From assembly GCF_000276665.1 (NCBI RefSeq), contig NW_004955417.1, forward strand, positions 9,632,006 to 9,696,005: a DNA stretch of 64,000 nucleotides, read 5' to 3'. The translations under genes and the position numbers were made by a program. Positions 21,313 to 33,200 of the stretch are shown here, one piece after another. Each line of letters starts with the position of its first letter. Position 1 is the first letter of the stretch. The notes below the pieces were generated by a model that did not search any database, was not told where the DNA came from, and was given only the letters and a program-made list of their open reading frames with translations. The stretch comes from Chinchilla lanigera. Its lineage: Eukaryota > Chordata > Mammalia > Rodentia > Chinchillidae.

Positions 21313-24300
21313 AGTCACTTTCTTACTTTTTGATGCGGTGAAGAAGCACTGAAGACCATGAATGGGAAAAGGGTAACAATAGCAGAGTTTAAATGATGTA
21401 GGGTTTGGAAAGTTTATGCAACCCTAAAACATAGCAATAAAACGTGGGTACAAGTGTCTTTAAAAGTGAAGACTGTACCTAGTAGAGTGCCCATACAATT
21501 CAGAATTTATTTTTGTAGAGGCTAAGACCATTGTCCCCTGGAGAGAACTTCCCTGGAAGTATAAAGCTCCATCATGAAAAGAGAGGGGCTGGCATTACTG
21601 CCTGCCTTGACAGCCATGTGAACTGGTAAACAGCCCTGAAATCCCAAACCATCGCCTCATCTCTAAAATGGGGATATCACCTACTTTTTCTCAAAGAACT
21701 GTTCTGAGACTCAAAGTTTGCTTTTTCTTTCTTTCTTTTTTTTCTTTTTGTAAAGTGGAAAATACTATTAATTGTTAGGATTCTGATTTGCAAGTAAGTG
21801 ACTTAAACCCAAATCAAACAAGCACAAACAAACTGAGGTGTGTCTCACATAGAATCAAATGCAGGGAGGAGGCATGAGTCCAGAAACTCCTAGTAAGGTG
21901 ACCAGCTCATCCTGGTCACCAAGACCATTCCTGGCTTCAGCACTGAAAGCCTAGTGTCCTGGGAAGCCCTCGGCCTCAGGGCAGACAGCCTGGGACAGCA
22001 GGTCATCTCTCAACATTCGCCCTCTGAGTGCCTCTGGCTTCTTTCACTGTGCTGACCACCTTCCTCTGCATCCACCCTCTGCAGGGTTAGAACCATGGTC
22101 AGCGGCAAGTTCTAATCTCTTAATTTTGTTAAGTGTGAGCTACTTCATTTTTTAATGCTCATGACACAACTATGATTTACAATAACCCCATTTTAAAACC
22201 CCATGCTTTGCTGTCAGAAAATAATCCAAACTGTAGACTTGACATCTGTATTTTTATAAAGGAAGTCTACTTTAGGAGCCCCTATACTACATAAGTCCAA
22301 TGAAGCCCTGAGATCACCTCTTCTTCAATGAAACGATTTAAGCACACTCCATGGTCTTTGGGAAATCATAGACTTCAGGGAGGGTCTTTGTTTTTAAGAC
22401 ACTTTGATACATACAGTTCCCTTGGTTCTCGGTTCTAGGACAGCAGCAACTGTGGCTATTTTGCTCACTGATGACCTACTCTGTGTGCTAACCTTACTGC
22501 TAAACCCCCAGGTAACCAAATGAATGAACAAGCTAGATAAAAGAAAATAAGAGGAGAGAGCCGTGCTCAGATGTGTCACATACTCTGTGGGCTGGAATCT
22601 CAGAGAAGGAAGAGGAACACTGAGGTGTACTGCACTCAGCAAAGACTTGCAGTGGTCAAGAGTAGCTACGTCACGAGACGAGGGAAGTAGCCCATGTGTT
22701 TACTGACTTCTTCACTGAGCTCCTGACACGTGGTATTTCCCCTCTTTGGACAGCACATGCTCCCTCCAAGGATACAGGTCCACCGAGAGTGAGTCAGATC
22801 TGCTGCCTGTGCCAATTTTCTTCTTAAAGTTCCTCCTATTTAAATGCATTACTTTTTTAACATATGCAGATTTTATGAATGTTTCCCCATCACATGACTA
22901 AAAACAAAATTAATAACAGTCACAAGTTTCATTTCAGTTGCTTTCTAACATCTAACATCTCTTCCAATTTCCTCAGTGTTTCCCATTTTCTATTCGCCCA
23001 CCTCTACCTCCTTCTCACACACAGATTTCTACTGGATCACTCCATCCTGGCAGTCAGCAGTGGGTTTTAATTGATACATCATTAAAATATACTCAGACAC
23101 CATCTGAACTGAAATAAAAATAAGTTCCAGGCAAAGAACTCAAGCCAAGCTTGTAGATTTTGGTGTCAGAGTGTCCTCTCAGAGGAGACAAAGTCATTTG
23201 TTCTGTGGTTTTCCCCCAGCAGTGCTGTAGTTCTCAACAAGCCAACCTGGTATAAAACCTTCATGATAGTACCCACCGCCTTGTGCCTCTGTAGTGGCAG
23301 CTGCCGAGCAGTTTACACCGCGTAGCCTAACACTTGCCCACTTGCTCTGACAGCTCTTTTATTATAGATGGCCATCAGAGGTCTTAGGAGGTTCTCTTTG
23401 TCTAGTTTTGGCTTCCCTTGGATATGATCATCTTGCTGAGAGCTTTTTACTGAGCAGACCAGTGAACCTCCTCCCTTCGTTGGTTGCCTGTCAGGAGAAG
23501 CAGGCCAGCTTGGTTTCCTGGTTCCAAGAAACAGAATTCAACAAGAGGAGGGTCAAATTACCCCAAACTCCACATCAACTATGTCAACAGTGTCATCTGT
23601 GCCCAGGAAAGAGAAGCTTTCCTGTTTGTCCTGCTCTGTTTTCTGCAGCAAAGAAGACAATTGCTTCCTTGCAAACACGGACAGATTAAATACACCACGT
23701 TCTGTCCTTTTGCCATCTGCTTCTTGCTTACTTTATTTTAAGCTGCATGACTAAACTTTATTATTTGATGGGTGAAGGTGTGCCCCGCTGTTGCTGGGCT
23801 CAACTCCTGGAGGCTTGGAATGAATGCAAAGTTACAGAGTAGCTCTGCAAAAGGGTGAGTCAGAAATCAATGGGCTCCTGTGCAATTATCACTCGCTGTG
23901 TCAAATACGGAGGCATTAGCATTTGAGATTCCTCGTGGCAAGATTCACAGCAGGAGAGAGGGAATGATGGAAGGAGGGCAGCAACAGCAGAGCCTTGTTT
24001 TGTTTTATTCCTCTAAATATCTATATTTGCATAATATCCCTTCTTTTGTGCTTCCTACCAGTGCTGGGAAGAAATTTCTGTTCCTATGCTCTTTGTTTCT
24101 AAAATTTGTCTTGAATCTTTTGTGTTTTCTGCTTTCCTACACTATCCATTTCTGTCTTATTTTTTTAAGTATCTTAAAGCATTCTGTCACCACTGCCACC
24201 ATATACAGGCTAAGAATTCCTTAAGAACTGACAATTTCTTTTGACCCCCCCCCATCCATTTTCCTTTCTCTAGCATTTGTTCTGATTTCCAGGAGAGAGA

Positions 24301-24528
24301 CCTTGGAAAGGCAAGAAAGGCACTGATCTGAGGTGTAAAATTTAAGGGAATGCGGAAATATTAATAACCATGAAAGTATTTCAATGCAGAGCATTTTAAA
24401 AATGTTTTAGGCTTCCGAAATTTGGAAATAATTGTAGTTTCAAACACAGATGTGAGAAATCATACAGAGACAGTTCCCTACGCAGTTTCCCTTTGCCCAG
24501 TTTTCCTGAGTGGTAATAATAGGATGTT
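21313..24528. other. 3.2 kb of mostly unique sequence, no gene
   Basis: No transposable element can be named with confidence. The stretch near 21770-22090 has a repeat-like feel ('gtgacttaaacccaaatcaa', 'tttcactgtgctgaccacct') but no family match. Frames such as 22394-22642, 23408-23741 and 23880-24224 are under 115 codons, overlap one another and show no domain. Confidence 0.4.
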
Positions 24529-24529
24529 G

Positions 24530-25262
24530 ACATGGATCTGGTCAAGATAGCGAATGTTTTTCATCAATTCAAGGATCCTCCCCCCTCGTACTCACCTCCA
24601 CTGCCCTCCCAACTCTACCACCTCCTCAGCCCCGGGCTATCACTCATCTGCTCTTCATTTCTAGTTTTGTCATTTTGCGGATGTTATTTAAACAGAATCA
24701 TGCAATGTGTTTTCCCCTCCTCAGCATAAACCTTTGGAGATGCATCCAGTTTGTTGGGTTGTTTTATGTATCAATAGTTTGTTCCTTCTTATTGCTGAGC
24801 AATAGTCCATGTATGGATGTGCCACATTTTGCTTATTCATTCACTCTTGCAATGCAGTCAGGCTGGCCTTGACTCACTATGCAGTTCAGGCTGGGCTCTT
24901 CCTGCTTCAGCCTCGCAAGTTCTGTTAGGGTTACAGGCATGGGCTTACAAGCTGCATTTCTACAAAATTACCAAACTGCTTTCCAGAGCAGTGGTATCAT
25001 ACCACTTCTCCTGCCTCTAGCCTGCGTCTTTGGCTTCATTTCTGTTTTATTTCAGCCATCCTCATAGACATATAGCAATATTTCATTGCTATTTTAATTT
25101 GCATTTCTCTAATGACTAATGCTACTTAACATCTTTTCATCTGCATAGCTTCTTCAAAAAAATTTCTTCATTCCTTTTGTTCATTTCCTCCGAGGATTGG
25201 TTGGGTGTTAGTGTTGAGTTTCAAGAGTTTTTGGAATATTCTAGAAACTAGTCTTTAGCTGC
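24530..25262 (-). mobile_element. Ancient LINE-1 (L1M-type) 3' fragment
   Basis: Antisense L1 phrasing in the usual order: 'ttcttattgctgagcaatag', 'catgtatggatgtgccacat', 'ccaaactgctttccagagca', 'tttaatttgcatttctctaa', 'cttaacatcttttcatctgc'. A B1 interrupts it at about 24850-24952, and a MaLR LTR abuts it at 25263. Dead and strongly diverged. Confidence 0.82.
24850..24952 (-). mobile_element. B1 SINE inside the L1
   Basis: 'caggctggccttgactcact', 'ggctcttcctgcttcagcc' and 'gggttacaggcatgggctta' are a reversed B1 lacking its ends. L1 sequence resumes after it, so it inserted into the L1. Confidence 0.75.
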
Positions 25263-25585
25263 TGTTATGATTTGGGTCTTAGCTGTCCCCCATGGACCCA
25301 CATGCTAAAGGTGTGGCTGTCGCCTTTGTGGGAGGCGTGGGCGCCTGTGAGTGACAGGGCCTGGCAGAAGGAAGTTAGATCACAGAGGTGTGGCCTTGGA
25401 GGGAATGCTGGGACCCCGCCCCATCTCCCATCTCTTTCTCTTTCTGACTCCGCTTCCAGGCCACCGGAAGATGAAGAGACTTCATCATCCGTGTCTACTG
25501 GAAGGCACTGTGCTGCCACGGGGCAGACTGACGGGGCTCAGCAACTGTGGACCGAAACCTCTGCGACTTAGCAAACACTAGTTGA
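25263..25585 (+). mobile_element. MaLR LTR, 3' end truncated
   Basis: Starts with the MaLR head 'tgttatgatttgggtcttag' followed by 'ctgtcccccatggaccca', then 'gaaggaagttagatcac', 'tgctgggaccccgcccc' and 'tgtggaccgaaacctct'. The usual tail with AATAAA and a terminal ACA is missing, so the 3' end is lost. Frames on both strands at 25265-25581 are readings of the LTR. Confidence 0.78.
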
Positions 25586-25597
25586 TCGTGTTCAAGA

Positions 25598-25890
25598 TGG
25601 CCGTTCAAAACATGATCAAAATACAGCTAATGTTGAAATGTTTGAAAAAACATTTATTACAGTAAAAGACCATTGACATTAATCTCCTCAAAATATTCCC
25701 CCTCACTTTAAACACGCTTATCCCATCGTTCTTGCCTCTTTGTAAAGCAGTTCTGCTGGTTTCCTCCTGTGAGCATCTTTAGTTGCATTGCTTTCGCTGC
25801 CTTCGTGTCCTGAATCAATTCAAAATGTTTGGCTTTTCTGGTCTTTCTGACACTGGAGATGAGCCAGAGGTTGTAAGGTGTCAGATCTAG
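25598..25890 (-). pseudogene. Mariner-type transposase C-terminal remnant
   Basis: Minus-strand translation shows the end of a Tc1/mariner transposase: a 'DLTPYNLWL' step, corresponding to the family's D-x-x-P-x-D/N-F-x-L catalytic-end motif, then 'FELIQDTKAA' and 'KRQERWDKRV', then an 'EGEYFEE' terminus. In-frame stops occur within and after it. In intact relatives this region follows the second Asp of the catalytic triad. The N-terminal DNA-binding part is absent, so it is a dead fragment. Confidence 0.72.
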
Positions 25891-25924
25891 TAAATAAGAT
25901 AGAAGAGGGCATACTGTAATGTTT

Positions 25925-26140
25925 TCATTGGACAGAAATTACCATAAATGCATTGAGTCAATTCAGGACATCGAGGTGGCCACACAAAGACACTCACAAA
26001 AGAGGACTTCCAGAACTGCTTCAGAAAGTGACAAGAATGCTGGGATAAATGTGTTCAAAATGAAGGAAAGTATTTCTACAGAAATTAATGGCAATGAGCC
26101 TTTTATTGTAATATGTTTAAACATTTTTATTTAAATATCA
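25925..26140 (+). pseudogene. Second mariner-type remnant, opposite strand
   Basis: The plus strand repeats the same protein end: 'CIESIQDIEVAT' aligns with the 'FELIQDTKAA' step of the neighbour, and a frame-shifted stretch follows that recalls 'ERWDKCI' in DNA ('gacaagaatgctgggataaa') and an 'EINGN' tail. It is shorter and more damaged. The two copies point away from each other, with their upstream ends facing. Confidence 0.6.
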
Positions 26141-26359
26141 TATTGTGGTTGCACCTCTTCTACATGTATACAATTAATTAATGAATGAAATAACTTCTAT
26201 ACATAGACATTTTTGAATGTCAGACAGATGAGTAGAAGTAATTGTTTTTGTTCCAAAAAGGATGTACATCATTGTAATAATAACAATTATCTTTTTGCAA
26301 TTTTGATAACTGAGGTATTGGTTCCTTGTACATATATGGATCCCAGTGAACAAGTATAT

Positions 26360-26510
26360 CAGGTAATTCCAGGGACTCCTCTTAATAATCTTGAGAGGGG
26401 TTAGTATTCTCTTTTTACATATGAGAAAACTGATGACCTGGAAAATGACAGAAGCTCATCCAACACTAGAGTCCTTTGGCTATGCAGCCTGCCCATTCAC
26501 CATGTGTGTA
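26360..26510 (-). mobile_element. MIR SINE fragment
   Basis: Antisense core: 'ctttttacatatgagaaaac', 'gacagaagctcatccaac', 'gtcctttggctatgcagcc'. The 146-codon frame at 26391-26831 begins in this fragment and continues into unique sequence. It has no domain. Confidence 0.6.
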
Positions 26511-27735
26511 CAAACCCTCACAGATGAGAGATCATTATATCAACTGTATATAGATTTATTCCTACTCAAAAAATCCTTCTGGTATGAAATATCTGAGGAA
26601 TGTTGCATTTCCCCATCACTTTCCTTCCCTAAGCTGATACCACCTTTTCTTCTGGTGTTCTTATACAGCCCCTGGTGCCCACTTGTTTCACAAAATGCCA
26701 TGAGCAGGTCAATGAAGGTCAGTGTAAAAACCAAGAAAATAGAAAAGCAAAAAGCTCACCACTTTTCAGTGTTTACTAAAGCGACATCCCATGTGGATCA
26801 GCCACAGAATCTCACCAAACTATTCAGTTAAGTTGGAAATACAAATTTAGTTAACTTACCTTTGGTTAGTTAACTTTGGTTAACTTTTCCAACTTAACTT
26901 TGGCTCAGTACAATGCTAATTTTATACACATCCCAATTCTGTAAACTCATTATTGGTTTAAGACTATAGCGTTTGCAATAGTCTCACCCACATACCTCAT
27001 TATCAGGGTGTTACTTCTCCACACTGTGATGAAAAGAGATAGCAGTGATGAAAGTCTTTTAGCGATTAATAAGAAAAAGTTGCTGTAAGGGGGCAAAATT
27101 TTCATGTAACATGAGCAATAGACACTACATGTACAAATGAGCTAAGAAGAAAGGATAAAAAGGAGTTTAAAAGGAGCAAAGAGAAGACTCAGAGCTGACA
27201 CGCACAAGCAAAGGATAGAAACAAGATATTGGATCAAGGAAATACATGTGCATGCTTCAAAAAAACAGGTACATAAACAATGCAAAAAAATTCTGCAAAG
27301 ATGTGGAAAACCATAGCAACTTTGAGATTTAATGGGAGCAAAGTATTAGTGATTTTAGGATGGACACTATATTCTCCAGGGAGGGTAATATCAGTGGTAA
27401 TAAAGGCAGCTGGCAGAGCTAGGACAAAGAATCAGCTATCTACACTCAGAGGTGTCTGTTAAGGGGAGAGGAAAGTTCCCAGGGAAAGGCAGCATGGACC
27501 ATTCTAATCTTCCATGTGCTTCCAGGGACCATTCCATCTGCTTCCAGGGATGCGGCCAATGCCCCTTGCTCCTCTGAGCTCCCACAGTTTATCCTCCGTG
27601 GCCCTCATTTGGCACTTAGGACCTACTGGCTTGCATTATTCTTTATTTCTTCAGGAGCTTGCCTGTTTCCAAAACAGCTTATAAGCTTTTTAACAACTTC
27701 TTTATATCATCTGTTGCAAAGGCTTCCATATAATG
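26511..27735. other. Unique sequence with a short hairpin-forming patch
   Basis: No gene. A perfect 14-base inverted repeat lies at 26826-26839 and 26886-26899 and encloses degenerate GTTAACTTTGGTTA units. Confidence 0.45.
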
Positions 27736-27985
27736 TTAGTGATAGTAATAGTCCAGAGGTGATGATGGTAAGTGAAATAGAAATAGCTGTTACTACTACT
27801 GTGCTGGTTACTTTGTACAGGTTATTTTATTTAATCTTCCTCCTAGAGTAGCTACTATTACCTGTCATTATCTCCCACTTAAAAATGAGGACACTGAGGC
27901 TCAGAGAATTTCAATAGCTTGCCTCTGCTCTGGGCTTGTAGCTGGCAGAGTTGGAACCCAAGTACCAATATTTTGGATCACAGCT
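27736..27985 (-). mobile_element. MIR SINE
   Basis: Antisense MIR, well ordered: 'gttattttatttaatcttcc', 'gtagctactattacctgtca', 'aaatgaggacactgaggctc', 'ttgtagctggcagagttgga', 'acccaagtacc'. The 111-codon frame at 27516-27851 overlaps it. Confidence 0.85.
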
Positions 27986-29320
27986 GCCAAAATTTAGTGA
28001 GGAAGATTTGGTATACACTATCTCATCCCCTTTTCCCTCGCTGACATCTAAAATTCTAAACAATGAGGATTTTATCAAGCTTTTCAGTATACCAAGTTGT
28101 TTTATGTCTGTGACTGGAATCTTCCAGTTTCCTGACTTTTATTATTTGTCCCCAGAAGCAAAATGATTTATGTAAGGGAGAAGCCTGAGGTCACAGTGTC
28201 TCTGATGGGCAGAAGGTCTGAAAAGCCCCAGACCAGCAAGAAAGATAAATTGTACCAAAGATGTTGCCTGTCAAATAGGACACTCTCAGAATCATAAAAC
28301 ATGCAGAAGCCAGGTGGCATTGCCAGATAAAACACAAGCGGCCAGTCAAATTTGAATGTCATATAAGCAGTATTTTTTTTTTAGTTTAAGTAGATTCCAA
28401 ATATTTCATGGGATATACTTGAAAAAAAAGTATACATTTTTAAATCTGAAATCCAAATCCCTGGAAATTCTGTACATTCTTCCATTTTTCATGCTCCAAG
28501 GAAGTGCAGATTTGAATCAGAAACCAGGAAGGGAAGAAGGGAAAGGAACATTTCCCCCGGTCCCTTGACAAGTCAGGACGGCTATTCATAATAAATTAGA
28601 CCAACTTAGAAGAATTAGAAATTTTGTTGGAAGGCTGAACCATATTCATTCAAAATAGGAAAAATAATTCAAAAATATTCTAAAGTTCTTTGTATTTGTC
28701 AAAGAGACAGAGTTAGAAAATAATGACTTGAATCCCTGTCTGCATATAATCACTTATTTTATTAAGTTCACAGTTTCTTCAAGGCAAATACAAGAAACTG
28801 CTTTCTTGTATCCACTCAAAATCCTAAGAATCTTTCTTTATCTTTTTTCAGTACTTTCATCTGTCCAGTGTTTTGCAAAAAACCACAGCATTTTGAACTG
28901 AAAAAGGACTTTGGAAGACAGCAAGCCAACTTTCCTAGGTGTAAGAATAGTTGTTCTCAGCGATGGACAGATTTATCTGCACATTTAAGGCTCGGTCAAA
29001 ACTCTGCCTGTATCTAATGGACTCAGGTAATCATGATGCTGATGCAGCTGACTAAACTTGTACTGAACAGGAAGCTTTAAGGAGTCAAATGTTATTTTCT
29101 CACCCAGTCCTGGGTCAGCTCATTGCAGGGAGTGCTCTGGCTCCTAAGCAGAATTTGGGGAGCACAGGCGCTTCTTGAGAATGGAGTTGTACAAGCTGCC
29201 CCCCTTCCAGGGGCTGTAGCTCCTGAAGGTCTAGAACTATGACTCACTTTTCTCTCCTCCCACTTCTTGCCCATGACATCCTATTCTTCCCCACGGTCCT
29301 CCTCTCAGCTTTCAACACGG
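27986..29320. other. Unique sequence, no gene
   Basis: About 1.3 kb of AT-rich sequence with only frames under 75 codons. No repeat, RNA gene or regulatory pattern I can name. Confidence 0.45.
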
Positions 29321-29824
29321 TGTTAATCAGCTTTCCATGCTGTGTTCCTCAGCGTTCCATCACTGTGATAAAGTACCTGAGATAAGCAACTAAAAATGGT
29401 TTATTCTGGCTCATGGTTCCAGCAGTTTTAGTCCGTGATCACTTGGCTGTGCTGTTTTGGAGTTTGAGATGAGGCAGGACATGCTCACCTCATAGTGGCC
29501 AGGAGAGAGGAGGGGAGGGAGAGGGAGAGGGGAGAAGAGAAGGACCAGTGGGAGGGGCAGAAGGAGAAAGAGAGTTAGAGAGAAAGAGGCTGGGGACATG
29601 ACATAGACCTCAAGGGCACATTCCCAAGGACCTCTTCCTCCACAGCTCCCAGCTCCTAAATGTCCACTACCTCCCACAGCCTGTTAAAATTTGAATCCAT
29701 CAATGAGGTTAGTGTTCATGATCCAAGCACTTTCCATAGGCCCCACCTCTGAACAATGCTGAATGGAAGACTAAGCCTTTGATACCTGAGCTGCTGGGGA
29801 ATATATTATATCCAAACCATAACA
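29321..29824 (-). mobile_element. MaLR (MST-type) LTR
   Basis: Minus-strand LTR: the high end reads back as TGTTATGGTTTGGAT from 'atccaaaccataaca'. Inside are 'gaggcaggacatgctcac', a GA-rich expansion (29500-29590) and 'ggccccacctctgaaca'. The low end is the LTR tail ('cactgtgataaagtacctga'). That tail is partly doubled: 'tgttaatcagctttccatgc' is followed by 'tgtgttcctcagcgttccat'. The frame at 29411-29677 is a reading of the LTR. Confidence 0.87.
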
Positions 29825-29839
29825 AATATGTTGGACAAG

Positions 29840-30200
29840 TGTTATGGTTTGTGTCTACATGTCCTCCCAAAGCCTCATGCAGTCAGGGGGTGACTTCTAG
29901 AGTTTGTGATTGATTCATGGTCCAGTGCTGGGATTATGGGTGTGAGTGCTACACCTGCCCTAGGGCGAGTAACCTGCATACAATACAAGGGAGGGAAAGA
30001 GGTTTGCTCTCTCACTCCTTTTTGCTCTTGTTGCTTTTGGTGTTTTCCACTGCCATGAATGGTTGCCCCTCTGCCAGGCCACCCTGGCTTAGAGCCAGCC
30101 AGTTGAAACTTCTACAAACTGAGCTAAATAATCCTTCCCTCCTTTAATTTGTGAGTGTTGGGTATTTTGTTTCAGCAATGACAGAAACATAACTGAGACA
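29840..30200 (+). mobile_element. MaLR LTR, young-looking subfamily
   Basis: Runs from 'tgttatggtttgtgtctaca' to 'cataactgagaca'. Internal landmarks are 'ggtccagtgctgggattatg', 'gcttagagccagccagttg', 'gagctaaataatccttccc' (weak polyadenylation signal) and 'gttgggtattttgtttcagc'. It is the same subfamily as the LTR at 39.2 kb. The 5 bases before and after it (acaag, atagg) do not match, so the duplication has decayed or the edges have changed. Confidence 0.9.
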
Positions 30201-33200
30201 ATAGGGTTATTATAATCCTGTTCTATGAGTCGTAGTGATAAATTTGTATTAATGGGAGATTCTCCATCAAATATTCAGAGCATGGAAAAGTTTGAGAAGG
30301 ACAAGAGAACTGGTACTGATAATCTATATTTCTTTAATTTGCCAGAAAATGTCTTTCTTTCATTCTACTCATTATTAATATTATAATTATTATTATTATA
30401 AAAAAGTAAATTATTTACTTAATCCTCTGAAAGGTGACCATGTACTTGAGACTAGCATGAAAGAGGGCATGATTTTATTCTAAAGTTTTTCATTTTGCCA
30501 ACCGAAGTTGTTCGCATTAGTTTATTTTTCTAATCACAATGCTGGTCCATAGAACTTTTTTATGTTGTCTCTCTAATTCATTGCTTTCAGAATACATTGA
30601 ATCTTGTCTCAAAAATAAAATGACAACTTCTAAAAGAAGCATGAAGATATGAGGCAAATGTCACTGGCATTGGGTGGCACTACCGTGTCTCTGGTGCCAT
30701 CACCAGAAGATATGAAATTCATTGTCATTCCTACTGATTATTTAATGTAAAAAAAAGTAAGAAACAACCAGTCTCAAAAATTAGCAACAAAACAATAACT
30801 ACAAAAAAAATCTTTAAAATTCTGAAGGCAAATACTACCTAAGTAGAGAGATAATATTGACTGAACTTTAGAAAAGGTTTTTTAAATGCTTGGGATGAAA
30901 GACACTGATCCTAAAAATGCATAGATATGAATATAAATCTTTAGTTCTAAGATTTGTTTTATTCTCATATAATTTTTATGGTTTCTGAATGAAATTTTGC
31001 TGCTGACTAAGTTATAAGGCTGACAAAATGTTATATTTTTAAGCAGTCCAAAGTTTTGCTTTGGAAAAGTAGTCGTGTGCAGAAATTACTTTGCAAATAT
31101 CTCTGATTTGTTGTTGTTGTTCTTAGCAATCTATCTAAATGATTCTCTGGAATTCTTTGCAAGACTGGATATTTAGAAGCAAATCAAAGGGTAGAGCAAT
31201 TAGTGCCAAGGCTTAGGTGTCTAACAGTAGCTTTTGCTGCAAAGTAGTTAAAATATTCAAGATTCCAGGAAGTTTACAGGAAAATCTGAGTAATATCAGG
31301 AATGTCATGGATTTTGAGCATGAAATTTGTCTTCGACATACATGTGTTTTTTATCTTACACTGAATAAATCTGGTATGATTTCCTCCTACAAATTGCTTG
31401 CTGTAGCTTACATTTCACTGCACATTTTTTTAAACGCACACATGTATACATACATTCATACATGCACACACAGAAGATGTGGGATATTATGGGATCTTGA
31501 GCATTCATTTAAGAGAGTCCGTATTTGCCAGTGTCCAGCAGCTGATTACTCAGTGTGCAGAGGATGCTTGGACTCTTGCTTTCCTGTAGCAGCACCTGCT
31601 CTGAGGTTATACCTTTCTCATTAATGTTTCCAAAAGAAAGAATAGGGAAAGGCATGAAACTGAATAAAATGGTTGATATTTTTACATTTCTTTTTTTAAA
31701 AATGGGGCACTGCAGAAATTACTGTAAAACAATGTTAGTAAACTGCATGGATTTTAAGGGATATTTTTATTTAAAAACCTACAACTAATCCACTACAATG
31801 AATGAACTATGTTCAGTACAATGAAGAACGCAATGGTAAAATGAGTACAAAGAAAAAACTGAGACACAAAACGGCTTCATATACTGGGTCTAACTTGCCC
31901 ACACTCCCAAATAATTGGGAACTGACTCTGCTGACTTGATCCTCTGAGCTCTCTCCTGCCTTCTTTGTGTCTGTTGAGCATGTACATGTTGTATGTGCAT
32001 TTGAGTGTTTATCTATACATATCTGTGGGTTGTGTTTATGTTCAAGCTGGAGCTGAAATCAATTACTCCAATCTTATGCCTCCAGATTAGATTACAAGAA
32101 AGGAGTGGAGCCCATAGCAGGTGCTATTTCTATCATCTATTCCCAAGTTCTCTTTACAATGAAGTAAATAGGAGGCGATGTATTGTAGTGTTCTCTGTAT
32201 GACCATAGCCAATATTTGTACCTGGTACTATTACCATAAGTTACATGAATAAAGATATAAGCTTCTGAATTATTTATACATCATTTCTATTAACCTAGTG
32301 AGATATATTTTATAAATCATAGAGCTTCCAAAAGCCTAAAATCATTTAGACTAATTAGTGCATTATACAATCTAACTGTGTAATTATTTTTTAAAATGAA
32401 TTGGTCCCTAGGTGAGTTTTGAATCCTATAACAATTGCTTTCTAATATATGGTATAAATAAATGAGTGATTAATGCCCACTGAAAAACCAGCACATTGGT
32501 TCAGAAAGTCTACTAGAGTGTTAAACACCACTATGGTCAAAATATCATTATTATAGAACAGAACCTTTAGACTAGAATGACAACTACCCATCTCTCACTC
32601 TTCAGTCATTAATGTAAGCAATCACTTAACTTAAGTAAGATATTTCATTTACTTTAGACATAAGGTTAACTTAGTTGTGAATAAGGACTGTTTAGAGATT
32701 CTAAATCCTTAGTTTCCTAGTGACGAATGAAGAAGTAGCAATTTCTCTTAAAAGAGAAGACATTCTGTGAGAAGAAGATATTTCCAAAAGCAAATTAAAT
32801 GATGGGTGTGTTGGAGTGTATTTTTCAAGTTGATTGGGACTCACTCTCTTTGAAGAAGAAATATAGCGGTGTAGCTATGTCCAGCAGACCTCACAGTGCT
32901 TGCCAAATGTCACTGTTCAGCATTTAGTATCTTTGGCTGAGACCCAATGTCACCATCTCAGGATCTGGTAAGTCATTCCTTCTTCTAAAACACAACTGGC
33001 ACTTGAGTGCAGTTCTGACATCTTCTGTCGAAATGGAGACTGCAAACCAGAAAACACAAGGAACCACTGCATCGGCATCTGAGCAACCACTGCTGTTTAG
33101 TCACAAATGTCAAAACGCTATGCAATTTGCAGGAGACATGTGTTATTAGTTACCTCTGTAACACCAATTCCTTATTCTGTGGGTAATAGATCCCCGGTTT

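Noticed and set aside
26391..26831. 146-codon plus-strand open frame
   Set aside because: It starts inside an MIR remnant, has no domain, and its length is within chance for this amount of sequence.
31217..31624. 135-codon plus-strand open frame
   Set aside because: No motif, no splice context, and an AC-rich low-complexity middle.
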